From: Pontibacter pamirensis
GTDB taxonomy: Bacteria > Bacteroidota > Bacteroidia > Cytophagales > Hymenobacteraceae
Reading direction: 5' to 3'
Length of the DNA stretch: 55,937 nucleotides
Assembly: GCF_010015475.1 (NCBI RefSeq)
Contig: NZ_SSNI01000038.1
Location: 1-55,937 of the forward strand
This document shows positions 5,939-14,101 of this stretch, one piece after another. Position numbers and translations under genes: made by a program. Every line of letters starts with the position of its first letter. Within the stretch, counting starts at the first letter, position 1. The notes below the pieces were generated by a model, which worked only from the letters and a program-made list of their open reading frames with translations, had not been told where the DNA came from and ran no database searches.

Positions 5939-8788
5939 TTATAGAGGCCGAATCTTAATATTCCGCCACTTCATAACATATGGACCTCTTCCCTCTATGC
6001 CATGCATTTGTAAACCAATAAACCCTGCAGGATTGGTCTTGTAAACCTCCTCACTTACCACGTCCTCCACCTGGTGCCCATTCACCCACGTCTGAATGCG
6101 CGGCCCCTTCGCTACAATTCGCAGTTTGTTCCATCCGTCATCGACAAGATAGTTATGCCCATTCTGTATTTTGTCCTCTGATGAGAGCCAACCCGTGCCT
6201 AATGCCTCTCCATAAATAAGACCCGTGGTTGGAGTTCCTGGGCGGCGGTTCCTTTGCATTTCCACCTGAGGCCCATATACTCTTCCGGCTCTTGAATCTG
6301 GGCCATCGCCTACCGTTACAGGCTTGATCTTTGTCCTGATTTGAATTCCCGAGTTGGTAACGCTATCGACCATCACTTCGAGTTCGAGCTCAAAATCGTC
6401 AAACTTCTGTTTCGTACTGAGAAAAGAATTTGGACTGCCTTTTACTGTCCTTCCTACAATGACCCCATCTTCCACGGCATAGGTATGCGAGCCGTTGAGG
6501 TGGACCCAGCCGTTTAAGGTGGATCCGTCGAAGAGATCAGTCCAACCCGCGCCCGCTTCTTTATTCTTCGCCTTAATTTCACTTTCCGGATCGGGTAGCG
6601 CGAATGCCATGATAGAGTCGCCGTACTTTGTGCCGTTCTTCCCTCCGCCTCCGGCGGCTATCACCACATACTGCTTACCGTCTATCATGTAAGTGCTCGG
6701 TGTTGCATAACCACCCGCGGGTAATTGATACTCCCATAAAACATCCCCTGAATGCGAACTAAATGCCCGTATCTTCTCATCCGGGGTGCCTGCGATAAAT
6801 ACCACGTCTCCAGCCGTGGAAACCGGTCCGCCGAAGCTTTTCGCGCCCGTATTGCGAATACCTCTGGCAACCAGCTCGGGGTACTCGCCCAGCGGGACTT
6901 TCCACAAAATTTCACCCGTATGCAGGTCGATGGAGTTGAGCGTTCCCCATGGAGGGGAAATGGCCGGAGCGCCATAAGGGTCAACAAAAAAGGGGGCTTC
7001 ATTCGAGTACCGCACACGCGCGCCCATAGGGTTCAGGTGTTCTGCTTCGTTCGCGTCGTTCTCGTCACTTTCTAAAAAAGCGATTACATCGTTCACCTGG
7101 TTTCCTGTAAGCTGGGTGAAAGCCGGCATCATACCCCGGCCGTTATGAAGGACAGCGCGAATTTCCTCACTTTTCAGCTTCAGGTCAGTGAGCGGGGGAA
7201 ATGCAGGCGGGCTACCCTGTCTGCTAGCACCATGGCAGGAAGTACAGTTTTTATTATATATCAGGGCGCCACGCTGGATTGGTGTCGCCGCCAGGCTGTT
7301 ATCATGATCATAATACTTTACAAGCTGATTGATAGTGGGAGCCTCGTTCACATTCACGTACAGGGTGTTTGAGTAGGGATCAAAAGAGCCGCCACCCCAT
7401 TCCATGCCTCCCTGATGCCCCGGTAGTGTGATGGTACCCTGCTCGGAAGCTGGCGTGTATAGAAACCCTGTTTTGTATTTCTTGAACTGCTCCAGGACAG
7501 AGGCACGCGCTTCTGGGGTTACATTGGTCAGATCGGCCTCCGTCAGCATGATGCGAGCGAGCGGCGCAGGCTTTAAAGGGAAGGGCTGCGTAGGCCAGGC
7601 TTCCTCACCTGGCACATCTGACGCTGGCACGGGCATCTCCACTACAGGGAAAATAGGCTCTCCGGTATCCCGGTCCAGCACAAACGTGAGTCCCATTTTC
7701 GTAAGCTGGACCACCGCATCCCTGGACTTTCCCTCCGAAGTGATAGTGGTTAGCATCGGGGCCGGAGGATTGTCGTAGTCAAAGATATCATGGTGGATAG
7801 TCTGGTAATGCCACTTGCGCTCCCCTGTCGTCGCATCCAGTGCCAGGACACAGTTTCCGAACAAATTCTCCCCTTTTCGATCTCCCCCGTAAATAAAATC
7901 CGGTGCAGGCGATCCGGTGGCGAAGAAAACCCAACCTCTTTCCTCGTCCAATGAGAAGCCGCCCCATGGATTAGCGCCACCGTAGGTTACCCCATCTTTA
8001 AATTCCCAGGTTTCGTATCCATACTCGCCCTCAAGCGGAATAGTATGAAATATCCATTTGAACTCTCCGGTTTCCGCATCATAGGCGCGAACGTCTCCTG
8101 GTGTAGACTGCTCCCCTTCGGGCACACGCGAACCCACAATAAGGAAGTTCTTGTATACAATACCGGGAGAGGTAACCTCAATGGAAGCCTTTTCAGGATC
8201 CACCGGCAGGTTCTGTCGCAGATCAATAAAACCACCCTCTCCAAACGATTCGATAAGGGCGCCGGATTTGGCATCTATGGCATACACCCGGTCTTTCACG
8301 AAATTATAAATCCGCTGGTTTTTACCTTTCGTGTCTTCCCAATAGGTGACGCCGCGGCTACGCCCACGGAAACCCTTTTCTTCCGCATTGTATTTACCAG
8401 ATTCAAACACCCACACTTCTTCTCCGGTGACGGCGTTTAATGCAACCGCATTCAGTTTGGGCGTGGTGAAATACATCAGGCCATCAACAATAATGGGATT
8501 ACTGTACATCGAGGGTCCTTTTGGGTCGCCTGTGTGGTATTCCCAGGCTTTCTCAAGCTGGTGAACATTGGTGGCATTTATCTGGGCCAGTTCAGCGTAT
8601 TGGTTGGCCCTCTTGTCTCCTCTGTAGATTGCCCAGACCGTAAAGTTATCCAACCGGTCACCTCCCTCTCCTCCGGATAATGGCTTCGGCTGGGTCGTGT
8701 TGCGGGTGAGAGTTGGGGCGTTATGACTGCAGCCGTACAGGAGGGGAAAAAGGAAGAAACAGCATGCAAATGTTTTTATAAGTGCCAT
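5939..8788 (-). CDS. PQQ-dependent dehydrogenase-like lipoprotein with cytochrome c motif and C-terminal DUF1080 domain
   Basis: A 949-residue exported protein. Residues 1-20 form a lipoprotein signal (FPLLYGC), so it should be anchored in the periplasm or outer membrane. Residues about 45-500 and 610-740 are a PQQ-binding eight-bladed propeller (YSNPIIVDGLMYFTTP, HYQTIHHDIFDYDNPP, GGPVSTAGDVVFIAGT). Between blades, near residue 516, a heme-binding CTSCH lies in a cytochrome c segment with a possible distal Met in GRGMMPAF. From about 755 to the end is a DUF1080/3-keto-disaccharide hydrolase-type fold (GWTDLFDGSTLNGW, SGIQIRTK, WVNGHQVEDV). Known PQQ dehydrogenases oxidise sugars or alcohols and pass electrons to heme; coupling to a glycoside-active domain on one chain is inference. 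It is the last gene of a minus-strand group after the DUF6807 gene (138 bp gap). Confidence 0.88.
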   Translation of the reverse strand: MALIKTFACCFFLFPLLYGCSHNAPTLTRNTTQPKPLSGGEGGDRLDNFTVWAIYRGDKRANQYAELAQINATNVHQLEKAWEYHTGDPKGPSMYSNPIIVDGLMYFTTPKLNAVALNAVTGEEVWVFESGKYNAEEKGFRGRSRGVTYWEDTKGKNQRIYNFVKDRVYAIDAKSGALIESFGEGGFIDLRQNLPVDPEKASIEVTSPGIVYKNFLIVGSRVPEGEQSTPGDVRAYDAETGEFKWIFHTIPLEGEYGYETWEFKDGVTYGGANPWGGFSLDEERGWVFFATGSPAPDFIYGGDRKGENLFGNCVLALDATTGERKWHYQTIHHDIFDYDNPPAPMLTTITSEGKSRDAVVQLTKMGLTFVLDRDTGEPIFPVVEMPVPASDVPGEEAWPTQPFPLKPAPLARIMLTEADLTNVTPEARASVLEQFKKYKTGFLYTPASEQGTITLPGHQGGMEWGGGSFDPYSNTLYVNVNEAPTINQLVKYYDHDNSLAATPIQRGALIYNKNCTSCHGASRQGSPPAFPPLTDLKLKSEEIRAVLHNGRGMMPAFTQLTGNQVNDVIAFLESDENDANEAEHLNPMGARVRYSNEAPFFVDPYGAPAISPPWGTLNSIDLHTGEILWKVPLGEYPELVARGIRNTGAKSFGGPVSTAGDVVFIAGTPDEKIRAFSSHSGDVLWEYQLPAGGYATPSTYMIDGKQYVVIAAGGGGKNGTKYGDSIMAFALPDPESEIKAKNKEAGAGWTDLFDGSTLNGWVHLNGSHTYAVEDGVIVGRTVKGSPNSFLSTKQKFDDFELELEVMVDSVTNSGIQIRTKIKPVTVGDGPDSRAGRVYGPQVEMQRNRRPGTPTTGLIYGEALGTGWLSSEDKIQNGHNYLVDDGWNKLRIVAKGPRIQTWVNGHQVEDVVSEEVYKTNPAGFIGLQMHGIEGRGPYVMKWRNIKIRPL

Positions 8789-8926
8789 AGATTTGCAATT
8801 TGATTTACAGCGAGAAACTAATTTACTGCGCGATCATCCGCAGCCATTTTCTATCCCCAGCATCTTTGCCAGGCGATTGATATACCCTCCCTACAGGTGT
8901 ATCCCACCTCAGGAATCAGGAGTCTA

Positions 8927-9856
8927 TTAATATTTACAGACGAAGTCTTTCCAGGCGCGGGTGAGTTCCTTGTCGCTCCGCTCTCCAGTGTATACCACCA
9001 ACCTATAGCGGGTCTTCTCCGTCTCCCCCTTTTCTATTTTCCTATCGCCCAGTATCTGGATGGAAGGGCCCACCCCTAACTCATTGTCCACCCGCCAGGG
9101 GGTGGGGAAACCCTTGTTATCCGGGTGGTCGAACATGGCGATGTGCGCCATATCATCCCTTCCCGGTACCTGTATCCCGACATCAGCCCAGATGGCGCGT
9201 TGTGCCTCAGCCGCCTTATTTCGCTGCCCCACGGCATTGACCACCTCTCCTTTAATTCCCTCGTGCCATGGCATGCGGAGGAACAGGCCCCCTACATAGA
9301 ATTTACCGAGGGTGATATCCGTTTTTGCCTCACCTTTCCACTCCAGGTCCAGCACGTATTTCCCGTCTTGTTCCTGCATAGACCAGTTTTGTGTTTCGGT
9401 CATAATCGTTTTGCCATTTTCATCCAGCATATCATACACTGTCTGCCATTCGACTTCCAGTCCCTTACCTTCAATGACTTTCGCTGACACTCGCTTCCAG
9501 TAGTCACCCTGCCAGTTCATAAAATAGTCGCGGCTGTTTACCAATTTTAAACCCCAGTAAAGCCCGGTTTGGTGCAGGTGGTGTTTCGGGCGGTACTCGG
9601 TGAGCAAGCCTTTGTCGTCAGGCGCGATGATGGGATGAATGTATGGCCGAGTGTCCTTCTTCGCATTTTGTACCAGGATCGGCTCATTGCCGTCAGAGCG
9701 AAAGACAGAGATGGTCCCGGCATTTTCATCTTGCTCAATTCTCAGCCCTTCCTCATAAATGACTGCCTCTCCTTTTCCGCTAGCCTTTGATTGCAAATTG
9801 CCACACAAATAGACAAGAATCATAAATGAAGTGTATAAAATACAAGGTTTGACCAT
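8927..9856 (-). CDS. DUF6807 (PmoA-like) secreted family protein
   Basis: A 309-residue protein with an N-terminal hydrophobic signal (ILYTSFMILVYLCG). The core includes TRPYIHPIIAPDDKGLLTEY, HHLHQTGLYWGL, FYVGGLFLRMPWHEG and DHPDNKGFPTPWRVD. These are hallmarks of the PmoA-like DUF6807 family, which has no methane monooxygenase activity despite the name and occurs in polysaccharide and sugar-derivative catabolic clusters (family knowledge). The conserved His residues in HHLHQTG and the W-x-D may be catalytic, but no reaction is established. It lies upstream of the PQQ/DUF1080 gene in the same orientation, so co-transcription is likely. The upstream region now contains an IS1-type insertion. 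Confidence 0.82.
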   Translation of the reverse strand: MVKPCILYTSFMILVYLCGNLQSKASGKGEAVIYEEGLRIEQDENAGTISVFRSDGNEPILVQNAKKDTRPYIHPIIAPDDKGLLTEYRPKHHLHQTGLYWGLKLVNSRDYFMNWQGDYWKRVSAKVIEGKGLEVEWQTVYDMLDENGKTIMTETQNWSMQEQDGKYVLDLEWKGEAKTDITLGKFYVGGLFLRMPWHEGIKGEVVNAVGQRNKAAEAQRAIWADVGIQVPGRDDMAHIAMFDHPDNKGFPTPWRVDNELGVGPSIQILGDRKIEKGETEKTRYRLVVYTGERSDKELTRAWKDFVCKY

Positions 9857-10205
9857 GATTTCCGAGTGTTAATATTGAGCAGGAGAGATACATCATGAGA
9901 AGGTAATACATACTTTTTGAGTATGCAAGGGCATTTTTATCCTTAGCCGTTGCATATAAGCAACGCCGTTTATCATGTTCTTACATTTAATGGCGCCTAT
10001 TGCATCAGTTTGCCATCAAGCAGCAGGCCCTGTTGGCTGTGTTTGAGCGTTATTGAAGGCTTGCGTAAAAGGAGGCATTCAGCACTTGGTCACATGGCTC
10101 CTTGCTTTTATGAAAACCTGCTGGGCAACCAAACAGTGGCTGCCTGAGACTACTTTATCAATAGCTGTGAAATTATAAGAAATCTTCTTTGCGCTTTAAT
10201 TAATT
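9857..10205. other. Upstream region of the DUF6807 gene
   Basis: These 349 bases lie between the DUF6807 start and the IS1-type element. They should contain the promoter of the minus-strand group. I see no TAnnTTTG box at convincing spacing and no second gene. The last eight bases are the left copy of the IS target duplication. Confidence 0.4.
10198..10205. repeat. Left target-site duplication of the IS1-type element
   Basis: AATTAATT is repeated exactly at 11041-11048. Eight bases is a usual duplication length for IS1 transposition (family knowledge). Confidence 0.88.
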
Positions 10206-10216
10206 GGTAGTCCTAC

Positions 10217-10257
10217 AAAAGTAATGAAGCAACATATAAAAGTAATGAAGCAACATA
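10217..10257. repeat. Two direct copies of a 20-bp sequence inside the IS1 left end
   Basis: AAAAGTAATGAAGCAACATA occurs at 10217-10236 and again at 10238-10257, period 21. It duplicates the inner part of the left terminal repeat plus flanking bases. It lies in the transposase leader, where it could affect transposase binding or promoter activity. Confidence 0.9.
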
Positions 10258-10307
10258 AAGAGCCGCAGTAGCGGTAAGATTAGGTGTCGAATCTAAGTCT
10301 TACCCTC

Positions 10308-11033
10308 ATGAACAAGTCATGTTACTACTGCGGCAGTGTGAATATAGTCAAAAACGGGAGAACCTACTACGGCAAAGCCAGGGGCAAGTGCAAGGACTGC
10401 TCGCGGCAGTTTGTCTTTGAGCGGCAGAATAAGATGCTGAGCCTGGAGCAGAAAAGGCTTATCGAACTGCTCTTGCTCGAGCGCATCTCCCTAGCGGGTA
10501 TCTGCAGAGTGGTGAACATTCCCGCTTACCACCTCTACCGCTACATGGATGAGTTGTACGGGGAAGTGCCTCAGGACCTGAACGCGCAGGTGGCTTGCAA
10601 GGCAGAGAGCCAGCTTAAGTGCTATGAGTGCGAGAGCGATGAGTTGTGGAGCTTTGTCGGCTTCAAAGCCAACAAGCAATGGCTGTGGGTGGCCCAGGAC
10701 AGGAAAAGCAGGCAGATAATCGCCCTGCATCTGGGAGACAGAGGCGCAGCGGGGGCAAAGGGGCTTTGGGAAGAGGTGCCGGAGCATTACAGGCAGCAGG
10801 CAACTTTCTTCACCGATGAGTGGGAGGCCTACAAAAAGGTGATACCGGCGGCAAGACACGCGTCCTCTGCCAAAAAGAAAAATACAAACCATGCTGAGAG
10901 GTTCTTCTGCACTCTCAGGCAGAGGTGCGCGCGGCTAGTCAGGAAGTCTCTTTCCTTTTCCAAAAGGCTTGAGAGGCACCTGATGGCTATCCGCTTTTTT
11001 GTGGCTAACCACAACCTATCATTACTTTTATAG
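10308..11033 (+). CDS. IS1-family transposase (single reading frame)
   Basis: A 241-residue protein from ATG 10308 (MNKSCYYCGS); a GTG in frame at 10284 is possible but less likely. The N-terminus is a zinc ribbon, CYYC and CKDC separated by about 20 residues (NGRTYYGKARGKCKDCSRQF). A helix-turn-helix segment (LERISLAGICRVVNIP) follows, then a DDE/DDED-type catalytic region with ESDELWSFVG, FFTDEWEAYKKVIP and the C-terminal HAERFFCTLRQRCARLVRKS. This is the single-frame branch of IS1, which needs no programmed frameshift. Intact and probably active. Confidence 0.92.
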   Translation: MNKSCYYCGSVNIVKNGRTYYGKARGKCKDCSRQFVFERQNKMLSLEQKRLIELLLLERISLAGICRVVNIPAYHLYRYMDELYGEVPQDLNAQVACKAESQLKCYECESDELWSFVGFKANKQWLWVAQDRKSRQIIALHLGDRGAAGAKGLWEEVPEHYRQQATFFTDEWEAYKKVIPAARHASSAKKKNTNHAERFFCTLRQRCARLVRKSLSFSKRLERHLMAIRFFVANHNLSLLL

Positions 11034-11040
11034 AATTACC

Positions 11041-11048
11041 AATTAATT
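11041..11048. repeat. Right target-site duplication of the IS1-type element
   Basis: AATTAATT, identical to 10198-10205. Confidence 0.88.
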
Positions 11049-11063
11049 ATTAACCTAGGAGGC

Positions 11064-11759
11064 TCACCTCCAGCTTTGCTTTTTACTTTTTATAGGAGTC
11101 AGCTCTACTTTTCGAAACTCCACTTCTGAACCTTCTGCCTGCAGTGCAATATGACCTTCTTCTGCTGTGCTGTTAAAGCCTTGATTTACCAGTTCATCAT
11201 TTACCCAAACTTTAATGGAACTGCCGAGGCATTCAATCTTCATTTTATTCCATTCTCCAAGGGGTTTTTCAGAACCATCCGTGAGGTTAACAATCCTTCT
11301 TTGTTTGCCTTCTGTTATACCCCATTCTTCTTTGGGACCACGCCGGCTTTCCATATCCGGTACACTAATGTCTTCTACGATACACCAGAAGTCACCTGCA
11401 TTCTCATGCATCATTTGTACTTCGATTGATTTTGGAAACATGCTGTAGAGGGCCCTTGGGGTAGAGGCATGCACCAGCACTCCACAATTACCGGGTTCGG
11501 CTGCAAAGCGATATTCCAGCTCAAGCACATAATTTTTATAGGTCTTATCCGTGATCAGGTGTCCATTGGGTGTTCCAAGGCTCACGAGCTTTCCATCACG
11601 GACAATAAAGGGACTTTTTACATTTGGATCTTTATCCATTTCCGGTACATCTATATGCCAGCCGCTAAGATCTCTGCCATTGAAGAGGCTTATTGATTTG
11701 GGCGCTATGCCTGAAAACAGCGTGCTTGCCAGGACTAACAGGAAGAAGATATTATTCAT
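11064..11759 (-). CDS. DUF1080 family protein (3-keto-disaccharide hydrolase-like), secreted
   Basis: From the ATG at 11759 the protein is 231 residues, starting MNNIFFLLVLASTLFSG, a clear signal peptide; an upstream ATG at 11819 would bury it and is less likely. The DUF1080 core is visible: ISLFNGRDLSGWHIDVP, YVLELEYRFAAEPGNCGVLV, KSIEVQMMHENAGDFWCI and VWVNDELVNQG. The family has a concanavalin-like fold, and some members hydrolyse 3-keto-disaccharides (family knowledge). Its neighbours are a DUF6807 gene and a PQQ dehydrogenase with its own DUF1080 domain, all on the minus strand. Together they suggest processing of an oxidised sugar. The IS1-type element now separates it from the rest. 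Confidence 0.82.
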   Translation of the reverse strand: MNNIFFLLVLASTLFSGIAPKSISLFNGRDLSGWHIDVPEMDKDPNVKSPFIVRDGKLVSLGTPNGHLITDKTYKNYVLELEYRFAAEPGNCGVLVHASTPRALYSMFPKSIEVQMMHENAGDFWCIVEDISVPDMESRRGPKEEWGITEGKQRRIVNLTDGSEKPLGEWNKMKIECLGSSIKVWVNDELVNQGFNSTAEEGHIALQAEGSEVEFRKVELTPIKSKKQSWR

Positions 11760-11852
11760 GTTACTAAAAAATAGTTTTTCAAGCCAAAGTTGCTTCTGAT
11801 AAAGATAAGCCTTTATCAATAAATAATTGATTAACTGGACACTTCTAAAAAT

Positions 11853-12106
11853 CTATTTCTCCAGCGGATGCTGCTTTAGCAGTTCTTCAGGTGAATGAAA
11901 ACCAGTTTTATCTTTCGTAGTCGCCCTCACGGCTTTTACCTTTTCCGGAGATTCAGCTGTGCCAGGTCATATTTAAGACCCGGTTCTGTACCTAACACGA
12001 TTACCTGATCAGGCTGCTTCCAGTTGGCTGACATCTTTTGCTGGCGTTTAGCCAGTGCCGGTGCTGCAGTAGGCTCTTTTGGATTTTGTGCTGCCTTGTC
12101 ACCGGC
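11853..12106 (-). pseudogene. Decayed 3' gene fragment, possibly a sugar-oxidation-related or cupredoxin-like protein
   Basis: Two minus-strand frames carry protein-like sequence. Upstream is KMSANWKQPDQVIVLGTEPG followed by LKYDLAQLN. After a shift comes AESPEKVKAVRATTKDKTGF followed by HSPEELLKQHPLEK and TAG 11853-11855. The 'GLKYDLAQLN' piece recalls the first strand of cupredoxin-like domains found beside DUF1080 and PQQ proteins in Bacteroidota, but this is weak. The 5' end is replaced at about 12106 by a fragment of the integrase gene. It may once have headed the DUF1080 cluster. Not functional as it stands. Confidence 0.35.
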
Positions 12107-12474
12107 TTCCCCTCCTGCAGGATCTCCTGCTGGTATGCGTACACATTGGACCTGAGTATGTCCAGGTACGTGTTTATTCTCCTGGCCTCCTCAGTGTTCC
12201 CTTTCACACGGCCTGCTTCCACAGAACATTTACCGGGGGTGACATTACGGTTTGTGCAGGTTTCGAGCCACTTTCCGTTGATGGTGATACGCAGGTAGAT
12301 GGGCAGCAGGTTATCGCTAGTGGTCCTGGACTTCTTGCCGTAGAACAGGATGCTGATTTTTGTGTCCATTTCGTTTCCTCCTTTTACTGTTTAAGTTAAC
12401 ATTCATTTGCAGGCTCCACAAGATGTACGAAACCTGTATATCTTTCTGTTTATTAATAAGTTGCAGCAAATTCG
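12107..12474 (-). pseudogene. Duplicated 5' end of the integrase gene plus its upstream region
   Basis: Positions 12107-12369 encode the first ~88 residues of the integrase at 17901-19115 with scattered substitutions (MDTKISILFYGKKSRTTSDN is identical). 12370-12428 repeats the same upstream DNA, and the similarity ends at CAGCAAATTCG (12464-12474), which recurs at 19210-19220. Past codon 88 the frame runs into unrelated sequence and stops at 12001. It lacks the core-binding and catalytic domains. It probably marks the former end of a related integrated element. Confidence 0.85.
12420..12444. promoter_or_regulatory. Imperfect palindrome upstream of the integrase fragment
   Basis: AAGATGTAC, 7 bases, GTATATCTT: the degenerate partner of the perfect palindrome at 19166-19190, with one mismatch between the arms. 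Candidate operator. Confidence 0.4.
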
Positions 12475-12908
12475 AGCACGGATACACTACGGCGTCAAAG
12501 ACAAGGAGGGCGGAGCGAAGGCCGTACTCGAGGGCATCTACATCCGGGGGAGCACCCTCTTTTACAGAGTCGTGCTCACAAATGCATCCCCTGTCCCCTA
12601 CGAGATTGACTTTACCCGCTTTACCCTGCGGGACAGGAAGCAGGCAAAGCGCACCGCCACGCAGGAAGAGGAAATTGCCCCGCTCTACACTTACGGGGGA
12701 GATGACCATACTTTGGAGGCCGGGCACAGGAAGGTGCTGGTCTTCGCGCTGGAGAAGCACAATCTAGACCGGAATAAGGAGCTGGTGCTTGACCTGTTCG
12801 AGAAGAACGGCGGCAGGTACCCCCAAACTGAAGATTCGCCACAGTGACATCCTCAAGGCCTGCCCGCTCTTCCTGGCAAATGAACAGCTATCTGACACTG
12901 AACTTTAA
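12475..12908 (+). pseudogene. traN: traN (Bacteroidota conjugative transfer protein), 5'-truncated and frameshifted
   Basis: The frame carries VLEGIYIRGSTLFYRVVLTN, PYEIDFTRFTLRDRKQAKRT and ATQEEEIAPLYTYG, typical of the C-terminal half of TraN, an outer-membrane component of Bacteroidota conjugation machines. After EKNGGRYP a run of five C (about 12821) shifts the frame. In the shifted frame the expected tail PKLKIRHSDILKACPLF is read, ending TAA 12906-12908. The N-terminal half is missing because the sequence starts at the junction with the integrase fragment. No other complete tra gene is in the window, so this is a relic. Confidence 0.75.
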
Positions 12909-12926
12909 CCACTTAATCCTATCACC

Positions 12927-13693
12927 ATGAATGAAAAGAACCTCGAGTACCTGAAGGAAGGCCTCAAATACATGGGCTTCGGCACCAACCTGAACGGGGA
13001 ACTGGAAAAAAACGTGCAAAGTCAGCAGCCGGAGTTCCGGCTCAGCCTGCAGATACCTCACCACAGCAGCAACATGGACTACACCCTGCACTTCCGAAGG
13101 CCGGACCAGAGCGACATGTACTTTTTCAACAAGTATGATGCCACGCTCAAACCAGACGATTCGGCCAAAGAAGCCTCGCAGACCTTCTACATCAACAAGA
13201 ACAGCGGCATCACGGCCAAGGAGGCCTATAACCTGCTGAGCGGCCGCTCGGTGCACAAGGAGCTGGTCAACCAGGAGAACCAGCCCTACAGGGCCTGGCT
13301 GCAGCTCGACCCAGCCAGAAGGACCCGCAGGGCAACCACAAGGTGCGGCAGTTCCACGAGAACTACGGCTATGACCTGGAGAAGACCCTGAAACAGTTCG
13401 CCATCAGGGAATTGGAGGACCCGCAGCAAAAGGAGCGGCTGCTGCGCTCCCTCGGGCGGGGCAACCTGCAGCAGGTGACGGCCCTGCAGGACGGCCAGGA
13501 GGCAAAGCGCTTTATCGAGGCCAGCCCGCAGTACAAGACAATCAACGTATTTGACGAACACATGAAGCCTGTGAAGCGGGAGACCATCTTAAGAGAGGAG
13601 CACCAGGCACAGCGGAAGGAAACACGGAGGGACTTGGCAGCAGAAGACCAGCCCGAACAGAGGCGGACCCACAGGAAGGGAATGACCATGTAA
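12927..13693 (+). pseudogene. Frameshifted conjugative-element hypothetical protein
   Basis: The first frame (MNEKNLEYLKEGLKYMGFGT, then SDMYFFNKYDATLK, TFYINKNSGITAKEAYNLL and KELVNQENQPYRAWLQLD) is followed after a shift near 13310-13330 by a second frame: KDPQGNHKVRQFHENYGYDL, then FAIRELEDPQQKERLLRSL and FIEASPQYKTINVFDEHMKP. Joined, they form one protein of about 255 residues resembling a family of unknown function that accompanies tra genes in Bacteroidota mobile elements (recollection). The frame change makes the gene non-functional unless the sequence is in error. It starts 18 bp after the traN relic, so both once formed an operon. A strong hairpin follows at 13774. Confidence 0.7.
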
Positions 13694-13773
13694 AGATAAC
13701 AGTGCTGCCCCTGATAGCGTGTGCCCAAACAAGCATTTTGCTATAGTTACCGCTTGCAGCACCGCAAAGCCCA

Positions 13774-13810
13774 AGCCCCGGCATCCTCTTAGATGCCGGG
13801 GCTCTCTTTT
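13774..13810 (+). terminator. Rho-independent terminator after the tra relics
   Basis: Stem AGCCCCGGCAT / ATGCCGGGGCT (13774-13784 and 13793-13803) with an 8-base loop, followed by CTCTTTT. Confidence 0.85.
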
Positions 13811-13966
13811 AATTCTTATCAACTCCAGGACCACCTGTAGCCTGGCTGCAAAGTCATTTCCTCCAGAACACCTTTTGAATCCTCCTTCCTTCCGGCCACT
13901 GAAATGCAAAAGTGCGGGGGCAATTCATTCGGGCGCAAAGGTAGCCTTGCGTGCCGGACACGGGGA

Positions 13967-14034
13967 CAAGGTAGTACGGAAAAAATGGGTATCCCCTGCC
14001 GGGGAGCCTCCGCATTTTTGCCGTCTCCACCTTG
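13967..14034. other. Nested inverted repeats upstream of radC (possible structured RNA or transfer-related site)
   Basis: Outer arms 13967-13987 (CAAGGTAGTACGG then A-run) and 14013-14034 pair imperfectly, and the A-rich part of one faces the T-rich part of the other. Inside is a GC-rich stem TCCCC/GGGGA (13992-13996, 14001-14005). The 290 bases between the terminator and radC otherwise hold no gene. The layered symmetry suggests a folded leader RNA or an element-specific DNA site, and I cannot tell which. Confidence 0.45.
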
Positions 14035-14101
14035 CCCTTAGTCCGTCCCGAAGGCAGGTGGGGCACCATAATCAATTCCTCACACTAAAAAGACAAAGAT
14101 T

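Larger units (their letters stand above)
10206..11040 (+). mobile_element. Complete IS1-family insertion sequence
   Basis: An 835-bp element begins GGTAGTCCTACAAAAGTAAT and ends ATTACTTTTATAGAATTACC, imperfect inverted repeats (19 of 22 positions). It is flanked by the 8-bp duplication AATTAATT. It carries one uninterrupted transposase gene. It inserted in the gap between the DUF1080 and DUF6807 genes, 24 bp past the stop of the former, so it may separate their transcription. The intact duplication points to a recent insertion. Confidence 0.92.

Noticed and set aside
8927..9856. Methane/ammonia monooxygenase subunit (because of the name PmoA)
   Set aside because: The sequence fits the unrelated soluble DUF6807 family; no membrane-bound monooxygenase helices.
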